Below are positions 31,678-39,077 of a stretch of DNA of 39,077 nt, piece after piece. Each line of letters opens with the position of its first letter. The stretch's first letter is position 1. Below the pieces are notes generated by a model. The model was not told the DNA's origin, did not search any database, and saw only the letters and a list, made by a program, of their open reading frames with translations. The stretch is from Nitrobacter sp. 62-13 (GTDB lineage Bacteria; Pseudomonadota; Alphaproteobacteria; Rhizobiales; Xanthobacteraceae): the NCBI RefSeq assembly GCF_001896955.1, contig NZ_MKRN01000199.1, positions 1 through 39,077 on the forward strand, read 5' to 3'. The position numbers and the translations under genes were made by a program.

Positions 31678-32595
31678 CTATTCCAATCCGATCCGCTTGA
31701 TTTCCCATTGCAGGTCGACGCCCGACTGCTTCTTCACCTGCGCGCGCACGAAATCCCCCAGCGTCTCGATCTCGCGCGCGGTCGCCTCGCCGGTATTGAT
31801 GAGGAAGTTGCAATGCATCTCCGAGACCTGCGCGCCGCCGACGCGATGGCCGCGCATCCCGGCGGCATCGATCAGTTTCCACGCGCTCTGCCCCGGCGGA
31901 TTCTTGAAGGTCGAGCCGCCGGTCTTCTCGCGGATCGGCTGCACCGTCTCGCGATGGCTCTGCACCTCGTCCATGCGCGCGCGGATCGCTTCCGGCGTGG
32001 CCTTGCGTCCGCGAAACGTCGCGCCGGTGAAGATGACGGAGGGATAGATCGCGCTGTTGCGATATTCGAACTTCATGCCGGCATTGTCGAACGTCATCTT
32101 GTCGCCGCGGCGGCTGACGGCGCGCGCCTGGACCAGAACATCTTTCGTCTCGCTGCCGTTGGCGCCCGCATTCATGCGCAGCGCGCCGCCGATGGTGCCG
32201 GGGATGCCGAAATAGAATTCGAGGCCGCCGAGACCCGCCGCGACCGCAGCTTCGGCGACCCGCTTGTCGAGCGCGGCGGCGCCGGCGCGCAACGTTTCGC
32301 CGTCGGTCGCGATCTCCCCGAAGCCGCGCGCCGACAGGCGGATCACCACGCCCGGCAGGCCGCGGTCGCGCACGATGAGGTTGGAGCCGACGCCGATGCA
32401 GTAGATCGGAATCTCCTCCGGCAGATGCCGCAGGAAGTAAGCGAGATCGTTTTCATCCGCCGGCGTGAACAGCACCTGCGCCGGACCGCCGACGCGAAAC
32501 CATGTCAGCGGCGCCAGCGGTTCGTTCGCCAGCATTCGCCCGCGCAGCTCCGGCATCTGCGATTTCAGTTTTGTCGTGATGTCCGGGAAGGTCAC
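31678..32595 (-). CDS. murB: UDP-N-acetylmuramate dehydrogenase
   Basis: 305 aa. [114 protein letters not shown]. Confidence 0.96.
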   Translation of the reverse strand: MTFPDITTKLKSQMPELRGRMLANEPLAPLTWFRVGGPAQVLFTPADENDLAYFLRHLPEEIPIYCIGVGSNLIVRDRGLPGVVIRLSARGFGEIATDGETLRAGAAALDKRVAEAAVAAGLGGLEFYFGIPGTIGGALRMNAGANGSETKDVLVQARAVSRRGDKMTFDNAGMKFEYRNSAIYPSVIFTGATFRGRKATPEAIRARMDEVQSHRETVQPIREKTGGSTFKNPPGQSAWKLIDAAGMRGHRVGGAQVSEMHCNFLINTGEATAREIETLGDFVRAQVKKQSGVDLQWEIKRIGLE

Positions 32596-32610
32596 GAGAA
32601 GCTACTCTTT

Positions 32611-32647
32611 TCGTCATGGCCGGGCTTGTCCCGGCCATCCACGTCTT
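32611..32647 (+). repeat. REP-like palindrome, left copy flanking the GIY-YIG gene
   Basis: TCGTCATGGCCGGGCTTGTCCCGGCCATCCACGTCTT. Internal perfect 9-bp stem ATGGCCGGG-CTTGT-CCCGGCCAT. Exact reverse complement of 32951-32987. Confidence 0.95.
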
Positions 32648-32660
32648 GCAGAATTTCCAC

Positions 32661-32951
32661 ATGGCTGGTGGATGGATCTATATTCTTACCGATCGTCCGA
32701 ATGGAATTCTCTACGTCGGCGTCACGAATGATCTTGTCCGCCGCATCTATGAGCATCGATCCGAATTCGTAGAGGGCTTCACCAAGCGGTATGGACTGAA
32801 GCGATTGGTCTATTTCGAGCAGTTTGACGATATCCGCGCCGCCATCCAACGAGAGCACAATATCAAACATTGGCCTCGTGCCTGGAAAGTCCGAAAAATT
32901 GTCGCGCGCAATCCCGATTGGGACGACCTTTTTGAAACAATTGCCAAGTGA
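32661..32951 (+). CDS. GIY-YIG nuclease family protein (COG2827-like)
   Basis: MAGGWIYILTDRPNGILYVGVTNDLVRRIYEHRSEFVEGFTKRYGLKRLVYFEQFDDIRAAIQREHNIKHWPRAWKVRKIVARNPDWDDLFETIAK. WIY/YVG core, conserved Arg (VRR), His (EH) and Glu (REHNIK) present. Track start at 32616 lies in the flanking repeat. Confidence 0.9.
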   Translation: MAGGWIYILTDRPNGILYVGVTNDLVRRIYEHRSEFVEGFTKRYGLKRLVYFEQFDDIRAAIQREHNIKHWPRAWKVRKIVARNPDWDDLFETIAK

Positions 32952-32987
32952 AGACGTGGATGGCCGGGACAAGCCCGGCCATGACGA
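32951..32987 (-). repeat. REP-like palindrome, right inverted copy flanking the GIY-YIG gene
   Basis: AAGACGTGGATGGCCGGGACAAGCCCGGCCATGACGA is the exact reverse complement of 32611-32647. It starts on the last base of the GIY-YIG stop codon. Confidence 0.95.
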
Positions 32988-33013
32988 CCATGGCTGATGC
33001 GTTCGCATCGCAC

Positions 33014-34417
33014 TCATCCCAGCGCCTTGAGTTCGCCCGGCAGCGCGTAGGCCCACTGCGTGATGTTGCCGGCGCCGAGGCACACCACATAATCGCCGGG
33101 CTTCGCGAGCCCCGCAACGACGCCCGGCAGCGCCGCCGACTCCTGCAACGGCACCACCTGGCGGTGACCGTGGGCGCGCAGGCCAAGCACGAAGTGGTCG
33201 CGGTCGATGCCCTCGATCGGCGGCTCGCCCGCCGGATAGACCTCGGCGACGATGACGGTATCGGCATCGTTGAAGCAGGTGCAGAATTCCTCGAAAAGCG
33301 ATTGCAGGCGGGTGTAGCGATGCGGCTGCACCACGGCGATGACCCGGCCGGCGGTGGATTCACGCGCCGCCTTCAGCACCGCTGCGATCTCGACCGGATG
33401 ATGGCCGTAGTCGTCGATGACGGTGACTCCGTTCCATTCGCCGGTCTTGGTAAAGCGCCGCTTGACGCCGCCGAACCCTGCGATGGCGCTGCGGATCGTT
33501 GCGTCGGGAATGCCGAGTTCATGCGCCACCGCGATCGCCGCCGTGGCGTTGAGCGCGTTGTGGCGGCCGGGCATCGGCAGCACGAGATCGGAAATCTCGT
33601 GGGCGGCGTCGGTCTTGCGGTTGCGGAACACGACGCGGAATCGCGAGCCGCCGCCGTTCGGCGCGAGGTCGACCAGCCGGGCGTCGGCCTGCGGGTTCTC
33701 GCCGTAGGTGATGATACGGCGGTCCTCGATCTTGCCCACCATGCTTTGCACGACGGCATGATCGATGCACATCACCGCGAAGCCGTAAAACGGCACGTTC
33801 TCCACGAACGAACGGAATGCGTCCTGCACGGCGTCGAAGGTCTTGAAGTGATCGAGATGCTCGGGATCGACATTGGTGACGATGGCGACGTCGGTCGGCA
33901 GCTTCAGGAACGTGCCGTCGCTTTCGTCGGCTTCCACCACCATCCACTCGCCCGCCCCCAGCCGCGCATTGGTGCCGTAGGCATTGATGATGCCGCCGTT
34001 GATGACGGTGGGATCGAAATCGCCGGCGTCGAGCAGTGCGGCGACCATCGACGTGGTCGTGGTCTTGCCGTGGGTGCCGGCGATGGCGACGCAGCTTTTC
34101 AGCCGCATCAGCTCGGCGAGCATCTCGGCGCGACGCACGACGGGAATGCGCTGCGCGCGCGCCGCCATCAATTCGGGATTGTCGCGCTTGATCGCGGTGG
34201 AAACAACGAGCACGTCCGCGCCGTTCACGTTGCCGGCCTTGTGGCCGACCGTGACATTGATCCCCTTCTCGCGCAGGCGGCTGACATTGGCGCCCTCGGA
34301 CGCGTCCGAACCCTGCACGGTGTAGCCGAGATTGCACAGCACCTCGGCGATGCCGCTCATGCCGATGCCGCCGATGCCGACGAAGTGGATGGGGCCGATT
34401 TCGCGCGGCAGTCTCAT
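33014..34417 (-). CDS. murC: UDP-N-acetylmuramate--L-alanine ligase
   Basis: 467 aa. [84 protein letters not shown]. Confidence 0.97.
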   Translation of the reverse strand: MRLPREIGPIHFVGIGGIGMSGIAEVLCNLGYTVQGSDASEGANVSRLREKGINVTVGHKAGNVNGADVLVVSTAIKRDNPELMAARAQRIPVVRRAEMLAELMRLKSCVAIAGTHGKTTTTSMVAALLDAGDFDPTVINGGIINAYGTNARLGAGEWMVVEADESDGTFLKLPTDVAIVTNVDPEHLDHFKTFDAVQDAFRSFVENVPFYGFAVMCIDHAVVQSMVGKIEDRRIITYGENPQADARLVDLAPNGGGSRFRVVFRNRKTDAAHEISDLVLPMPGRHNALNATAAIAVAHELGIPDATIRSAIAGFGGVKRRFTKTGEWNGVTVIDDYGHHPVEIAAVLKAARESTAGRVIAVVQPHRYTRLQSLFEEFCTCFNDADTVIVAEVYPAGEPPIEGIDRDHFVLGLRAHGHRQVVPLQESAALPGVVAGLAKPGDYVVCLGAGNITQWAYALPGELKALG

Positions 34418-34429
34418 GTCTGTTCCTTG

Positions 34430-34525
34430 CCGTCATCGTCCGGAGGGACGATCCAGGAGTCCGCGACACCGATTCACAGCGGCCCGCATGGCGTACTGGA
34501 TGCCCCGCTTTCGCGGGGCATGACA
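34430..34525. repeat. Palindromic repeat filling the murC-murG gap
   Basis: Contains perfect hairpin TGCCCCGC-TTTC-GCGGGGCA at 34501-34520 in a CGTACTGGATGCCCCGC...GCATGACA context. Confidence 0.7.
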
Positions 34526-34537
34526 AGCCCGAATCAA

Positions 34538-35653
34538 CTAGATTCCGGCCACTTTAACGACCAGATCCGCGAGCCGCTCCGCCGCGTCGAGGCGGCCCAC
34601 GGTGCGCGCTGCCGCCGCCATGGCCGCAAGCCGCGCCGGATCGTCGGCCAACGCGGACAGGTCGGCCGCAAGGCGCTCCGGCGTGAAGTCCGCCTGCACG
34701 ATGCGGATCGCGCCGCCGGCATCCGCCAGCACGCCGGCATTGGCGAACTGGTCCTGATCGAGCGCGCCGGGCAGCGGCACCAGGATCGAGGGGCGTCCGA
34801 TCGCGCCAAGCTCGGCCACCGTGCCCGCGCCAGAGCGGGAGACGATAATGTGGCTCGACGCCAGCCGCGCCGGCAGGTCGGCGAAGAACGGCGCCAGCTC
34901 GGCATTGATCCCGAGCCGATCATAAACCGCGCGGACCCGCGCCATGTCTTCGCCGCGCACCTGCTGGGTCAGCACCAGCCGCCGCCGCAGCGCGGCTTCG
35001 AGCTGCTCGATCGCCTCCGGCACGATGTCGCTCATGACGCGCGCGCCCTGGCTGCCGCCGACGACGAGTACGCGCAAGGGATCGTCCCGACCAGGCACGG
35101 CAAAGGGAGCGGCGGCGGCCGCGAGAATCGCCGGCCGCATCGGCGTGCCGGTCGTCGTGGTCTTGCCGATCAGCGAGGGCTCCTTGGCGAGCACGCCGGG
35201 CAGCGAGGTGGCGATGGCGCTGACACGGCGCGACAGGAAGCGGTTAGCGCGGCCCATCACCGCGTTGGCATCGTGGATCAGGGTCGGAATTCCGGCGAGC
35301 CGCGCCGCGAGCAGCGGCGGCAAGGTCGGATAGCCGCCGAAGCCGATCACGGCGGCGGGCTTCAACCGGTGCATCAGCTTGAACGCGACGGCGGCGCCGG
35401 CCGCAAGCGTCAGGCCGGTGCGCGCCAGCGCCAATGGCGAGCGGCCACGCACGGTCTCGCTCGGCACCACGTCGGTCATGTCCTTCGAGAACAGCCCGCT
35501 ATAGCGCAGCGCGCGCGAGTCCGTCACCAGCCGCACCCGCAGACCGCGCTTCATCAGCTCGACGCCGAGCGCCTCCGCTGGAAACAGGTGTCCCCCGGTG
35601 CCCCCGGCCGCGAGCAGGATGAGAGGTTGTTGTTCAGTCACAAGATTCGTCAC
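34538..35653 (-). CDS. murG: UDP-N-acetylglucosamine--N-acetylmuramyl-(pentapeptide) pyrophosphoryl-undecaprenol N-acetylglucosamine transferase
   Basis: LILLAAGGTGGHLFPAEALGVELMKRGLRVRLVTD, GFGGYPTLPPLLAARLAGIPTLIHDANAVMGRANRFL, VVGGSQGARVMSDIVPEA, SRSGAGTVAELGAIGRPSILVPLP. GTG at 35653 or 35641; the track ATG at 35698 is inside a REP-like repeat. Confidence 0.95.
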   Translation of the reverse strand: MTNLVTEQQPLILLAAGGTGGHLFPAEALGVELMKRGLRVRLVTDSRALRYSGLFSKDMTDVVPSETVRGRSPLALARTGLTLAAGAAVAFKLMHRLKPAAVIGFGGYPTLPPLLAARLAGIPTLIHDANAVMGRANRFLSRRVSAIATSLPGVLAKEPSLIGKTTTTGTPMRPAILAAAAAPFAVPGRDDPLRVLVVGGSQGARVMSDIVPEAIEQLEAALRRRLVLTQQVRGEDMARVRAVYDRLGINAELAPFFADLPARLASSHIIVSRSGAGTVAELGAIGRPSILVPLPGALDQDQFANAGVLADAGGAIRIVQADFTPERLAADLSALADDPARLAAMAAAARTVGRLDAAERLADLVVKVAGI

Positions 35654-35670
35654 CCGATCCCAATCACCAT

Positions 35671-35800
35671 CGTCATGGCCGGGCTTCGTCCCGGCCATCC
35701 ACGCCTTTTCCTATCACACGCTTGCAAAACGTGGATGCCCGGCACCACAGGGGCGGAGCAAAGGACGCCGTTCTTCGAACGGCTATGGCCGGGGCACGAG
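35671..35800. repeat. Extended REP-like element between ftsW and murG
   Basis: CGTCATGGCCGGGCTTCGTCCCGGCCATCCACGCCTTTTC ... AAAACGTGGATGCCCGGCACCACAGGGGCGGAGCAAAGGACGCCGTTCTTCGAACGGCTATGGCCGGGGCACGAGG, with nested hairpin GCCGTTC-TTC-GAACGGC. Confidence 0.82.
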
Positions 35801-35821
35801 GGTCAGGCCGCGAACATCCAT

Positions 35822-36973
35822 CTACGCATAGCTCGCGGCGGCGGTCGCCTCGCTGATCGATTCCATTTCCGTGCGCGGCCTCTGCCGCGTCAGCGCCAGC
35901 ATCAGGCCGACGCCGTAAGCGAGCGAGACCATCGACGAGCCGCCATAGGAAATGAACGGCAGCGTCATGCCCTTGGCGGGGATCAGATGCAGGTTGACCG
36001 CCATGTTGATGGCGGCCTGCACGCCGAACATGATCGCGAGCCCGGATGCCGCAAAGCGCGAGAACAGATCCTCCGACGCATAGGCGCGCGACAGGGTGCG
36101 CATGACGATGAAGGTGAACAGCGCCAGCAGCGCCAGGCACATGATGATGCCGAATTCCTCGGCGCCGACCGCGAACACGAAATCGGTGTGACTGTCCGGA
36201 AGACTCCGCTTGGCGATGCCCTCGCCCGGACCGAGCCCGAACCAGCCGCCGTTGGCGAAAGCATCCATGGCGGTATCGACTTGGAATGTATCGCCGGAAG
36301 CCGGATCCATGAATCGCTGGATGCGGACGGCGACGTGAGGGACCAGCATATAGGCGGCGAACAATCCGGCGATCGCGGTGCCTGCGAGACCGAACACCCA
36401 GACGATGCGCATGCCGGCGATGAAAAACAGCGCACCCCACACCATCAGGATCAGCATGGTCTGGCCGAAGTCAGGCTCCATCACCAGCAGCGTGACCAGT
36501 CCCAGCAACAGCGTCAGCGCCATCGAGGTCGCCGGCATCTCGGGCTTGCGCGCGGATTCCGAAAAGAGCCACGCCGCCAGCACGACGAAAGCGGGCTTTG
36601 CGGATTCCGAGGCCTGGATGTTGACGCCAAGGATCGTAATCCAGCGTTTCGCGCCCTTGACCTCCGGGCCGAACGCGAGCGTGGCCACGATCAGCACGAT
36701 GCTGAGCCCGAACACGATCAGCGCCGAGCGGCGGATCTGGCGCGGCGACAGGAACGACACGCCGACCATCACGACGATCGACGGCACCAGAAACAGCACA
36801 TGGCGGTGAAAGAAATGAAACGGATCGAGCCCGATCCGGGTCGCGACCGAGGGGCTGGCCGCCAGCGACAGCACCACGCCGGTCAGCATCAGAAGGATCA
36901 TGGCCGCCAGCAACAACCGGTCCACGGTCCACCACCATTCCGAGAGCGGCGTACGTTGTTCACGTGAAATCAT
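35822..36973 (-). CDS. ftsW: Peptidoglycan glycosyltransferase FtsW (SEDS family)
   Basis: 383 aa, polytopic. Adjacent to murG; VDTAMDAFANGGWFGLGPGEGIAKRSLPDSHTDFVFAVGAEEFGIIMCLALL, AINMAVNLHLIPAKGMTLPFISYGGSSMVSLAYGVGLMLAL. Confidence 0.96.
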   Translation of the reverse strand: MISREQRTPLSEWWWTVDRLLLAAMILLMLTGVVLSLAASPSVATRIGLDPFHFFHRHVLFLVPSIVVMVGVSFLSPRQIRRSALIVFGLSIVLIVATLAFGPEVKGAKRWITILGVNIQASESAKPAFVVLAAWLFSESARKPEMPATSMALTLLLGLVTLLVMEPDFGQTMLILMVWGALFFIAGMRIVWVFGLAGTAIAGLFAAYMLVPHVAVRIQRFMDPASGDTFQVDTAMDAFANGGWFGLGPGEGIAKRSLPDSHTDFVFAVGAEEFGIIMCLALLALFTFIVMRTLSRAYASEDLFSRFAASGLAIMFGVQAAINMAVNLHLIPAKGMTLPFISYGGSSMVSLAYGVGLMLALTRQRPRTEMESISEATAAASYA

Positions 36974-37071
36974 GGCGGATCCTGCAGGCGGAGATCACGC
37001 CATTGGTCCCCGATCGTGATTACCGGGAGGTTAAGGAAACCGGACAAGTTTTCGGGAGCGACCATTCCGCT

Positions 37072-37161
37072 CGTCATGTCCACACGTGTTGCGGGCATCC
37101 ACGTCTTAGGAATTTGAGCGAAAAAAGGCGTGAATGGCCGGAATAAATCCGGCCATGCCGA
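37072..37161. repeat. Paired REP-like element between murD and ftsW
   Basis: Left CGTCATGTCCACACGTGTTGCGGGCATCCACGTCTT; right GGCGTGAATGGCCGGAATAAATCCGGCCATGCCGA with 9-bp stem ATGGCCGGA/TCCGGCCAT. Confidence 0.82.
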
Positions 37162-37173
37162 AAGTCGGTTCGG

Positions 37174-38574
37174 CTACGCCACCGGCTTGACGCCGGGCAG
37201 CGCCTGCACCAGTTCGCGGAAGCGGTCGCCCCGGACTTCGAAATTGCGGAACTGATCGAACGAGGCGCAGGCCGGCGACAGCAGCACCACGGCGTCCGCA
37301 AGGCCCGACGCCTCGGCATCGCGCGCGGCGACGGGCACCGCCGTTTCCAGCGTCCCGGTGATCTCGTACGGCACCTTGTCCTCAAGCGTGGCCGCGAAGT
37401 CCTGCGCCGCCTCCCCGATCAGATAGACCTTGCGGACGCGCGGGAACAATTCGGCAAGCGATGCGATGCCGCCGCTCTTCGGCTTGCCGCCGGCGATCCA
37501 GAAAATATCGGTGAAGGACGACAGCGCCTTTTCGGTCGCGTCGGCATTGGTGCCCTTGGAGTCGTTGACGAAGAGCACGTTGGCCTTGCGTCCGACCTGC
37601 TCCATGCGGTGCGCGAGGCCGGGAAAGCTGCGCAGGCCATCTTGCAGGATGTGCCTGGTCACGCCGAGCGCGAGCGCCGCCGCCGAGGCGCAGGCGGCGT
37701 TCTGCGCGTTGTGCCGTCCGCGCAGCGAGCCGATGCCGCCGATATCGGCTATCTCGCTGCGGGCGCCGCCCGACGCGCGAACGATCCTGCCATGATCGAC
37801 CCAGATGCCATCCGCGAGCGGCCGCTTCACCGAGACGCGCACCACGTCCTTGCCGGCCTGTTCGATGCGATCCGCGGCGGCGCGGCTCCAGATATCGTCG
37901 ACACCGATGACAGCCGTTCCTTGCGGCTGCACGCTTGCAACCAGCCTCTCCTTCACCGCCGCATAGTGCTCGATGGTGCCGTGGCGATCGAGATGATCGG
38001 GACTGACGTTGAGCAGGATGCCGACGGTCGGATCGAGCGAAGGCGTCAGGTCGATCTGATACGACGACATCTCGATGACATGCACGCGCCCCTTGCGCGG
38101 CGGCTCCAGCGACAGGATCGCGGTGCCGATGTTGCCGCCCATCTGCACATCGTGACCGGCCTCGCGCATCAGATGCGCGACCAGCGCCGTGGTGGTCGAC
38201 TTGCCGTTGGTGCCGGTAATGGCAACGAAGGGCGCGTCCGGCACATGACGACGCCGCTCGCGGCAGAACAGTTCGATGTCGCCGATCACCTCGACGCCGG
38301 CCTCGCGCGCCGCCAGCACGCTCCAGTGCGGCGTCGGATGAGTCAGCGGCACGCCGGGCGCAAGCACCAGCGCGGCGAAATTGGTCCACGCCACCGTGCG
38401 CAGGTCCGCGGTCATGAAGCCGGCCTGCGCCGCCTTCGCGAGATTGTCGGCGCTGTCGTCGCCTGCGATGACTTCCGCGCCGCCCGCCTTCAGCGCGTGA
38501 CAACTCGCAAGGCCGGAGCCGCCGAGGCCGAACACCGCGACCATCTTGCCGGCGAAGGAGGTGACGGGGATCAT
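37174..38574 (-). CDS. murD: UDP-N-acetylmuramoyl-L-alanine--D-glutamate ligase
   Basis: 466 aa. [103 protein letters not shown]. Confidence 0.96.
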   Translation of the reverse strand: MIPVTSFAGKMVAVFGLGGSGLASCHALKAGGAEVIAGDDSADNLAKAAQAGFMTADLRTVAWTNFAALVLAPGVPLTHPTPHWSVLAAREAGVEVIGDIELFCRERRRHVPDAPFVAITGTNGKSTTTALVAHLMREAGHDVQMGGNIGTAILSLEPPRKGRVHVIEMSSYQIDLTPSLDPTVGILLNVSPDHLDRHGTIEHYAAVKERLVASVQPQGTAVIGVDDIWSRAAADRIEQAGKDVVRVSVKRPLADGIWVDHGRIVRASGGARSEIADIGGIGSLRGRHNAQNAACASAAALALGVTRHILQDGLRSFPGLAHRMEQVGRKANVLFVNDSKGTNADATEKALSSFTDIFWIAGGKPKSGGIASLAELFPRVRKVYLIGEAAQDFAATLEDKVPYEITGTLETAVPVAARDAEASGLADAVVLLSPACASFDQFRNFEVRGDRFRELVQALPGVKPVA

Positions 38575-38620
38575 GGGAAGGCCTTACGCAGGGCGGGCCG
38601 TGACGAACTCTGAGTGTTGT

Positions 38621-38727
38621 CACCTTTCCCCTTGAGGGGGAGGTCGGCGCGCAGCGCCGCGAGGCGGGTATCTGTAAAAACAAGACACCCCCCTCCCCAG
38701 CCCTCCCCATCAAGGGGGGAGGGAGCA
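38621..38727. repeat. CTCCCC-type paired inverted repeat between mraY and murD
   Basis: CCTTTCCCCTTGAGGGGGAGGTCGG ... CCCTCCCCAGCCCTCCCCATCAAGGGGGGAGGGAGC. The two arms are inverted copies of (C)CTCCCC(A/C)TCAAGGGG. Confidence 0.8.
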
Positions 38728-38782
38728 GGAAGAGCAGCGCCGCGAGGGAATCCGGCAACGAGATGCGGCATATTCCAGACCG

Positions 38783-39077
38783 TCACCGCAGCTTCAACGT
38801 CGAAAGACCGGCCAGCGCCAGCATCACCGAGATGATCCAGAACCGGATCACGATCTGCGGCTCGGTCCAGCCGAGTTGCTCGAAGTGATGGTGGATCGGC
38901 GCCATCTTGAAGATGCGCTTTCCCGTCAGCTTGAACGACGCCACCTGCACGATCACCGACACCGCTTCCAGCACGAACAGGCCACCGATGACCGCCAGCA
39001 CGATCTCGTGCTTCACCGCGACCGCGATCGAGCCGAGCATGCCGCCGAGCGCCAGCGAACCGGTGTCGCCCATGAAG
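38783..39077 (-). CDS. mraY: Phospho-N-acetylmuramoyl-pentapeptide-transferase, C-terminal part (gene runs off the right window edge)
   Basis: [96 protein letters not shown] is the typical MraY C-terminus. Confidence 0.97.
   Translation of the reverse strand, partial: FMGDTGSLALGGMLGSIAVAVKHEIVLAVIGGLFVLEAVSVIVQVASFKLTGKRIFKMAPIHHHFEQLGWTEPQIVIRFWIISVMLALAGLSTLKLR

Noticed and set aside
32616-32660. N-terminal extension MAGLVPAIHVLQNFH of the GIY-YIG ORF
   Set aside because: Encoded by the flanking repeat arm; ATG 32661 gives a normal GIY-YIG N-terminus, so the extension is probably not a native domain.
32600-33000. Target-site duplication around the GIY-YIG cassette
   Set aside because: No convincing direct repeat found outside the 37-nt arms, so classical transposition with TSD is not claimed.
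32948-36967. Plus-strand 1339-aa ORF antisense to murC-murG-ftsW
   Set aside because: Runs across three well-supported minus-strand genes and the intergenic repeats; composition is that of an antisense shadow, not a giant protein.
34430-38727. CRISPR array
   Set aside because: The repeats are dispersed palindromes of different families, not regularly spaced direct repeats with unique spacers; no cas genes seen.

Overview
This 39 kb window comes from a GC-rich alphaproteobacterial chromosome, probably Nitrobacteraceae/Bradyrhizobiaceae (inferred from gene content, order and repeat style). The left half carries cell-envelope genes on both strands: a murJ fragment, a DegT aminotransferase + Gfo/Idh dehydrogenase pair, a ManC-type enzyme, sugar-nucleotide epimerases/dehydratases, the heptose set hldE-hldD-waaF-gmhA-gmhB-waaC, galE, an MsbA-like ABC exporter and an FAA hydrolase. 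The right half is a minus-strand dcw (division/cell wall) cluster: mraY-murD-ftsW-murG-murC-murB-ddl-ftsQ-ftsA-ftsZ-lpxC-bamD-recN-ligA. The most interesting signal is not in the housekeeping genes. An intact plus-strand GIY-YIG (COG2827-like) endonuclease gene sits between murC and murB and is bracketed by a perfect 37-nt inverted pair of a REP-like palindrome. A second, frameshifted GIY-YIG gene sits between ligA and recN and is bracketed by inverted copies of a different palindrome. Five successive dcw junctions, and several other intergenic gaps, carry palindromic repeats from several families. This suggests a REP-associated GIY-YIG repeat/mobility system, analogous in layout to REP/RAYT systems. 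No CRISPR array, tRNA or rRNA was recognised. No database search was possible, so all family calls come from reading the translations and motifs.
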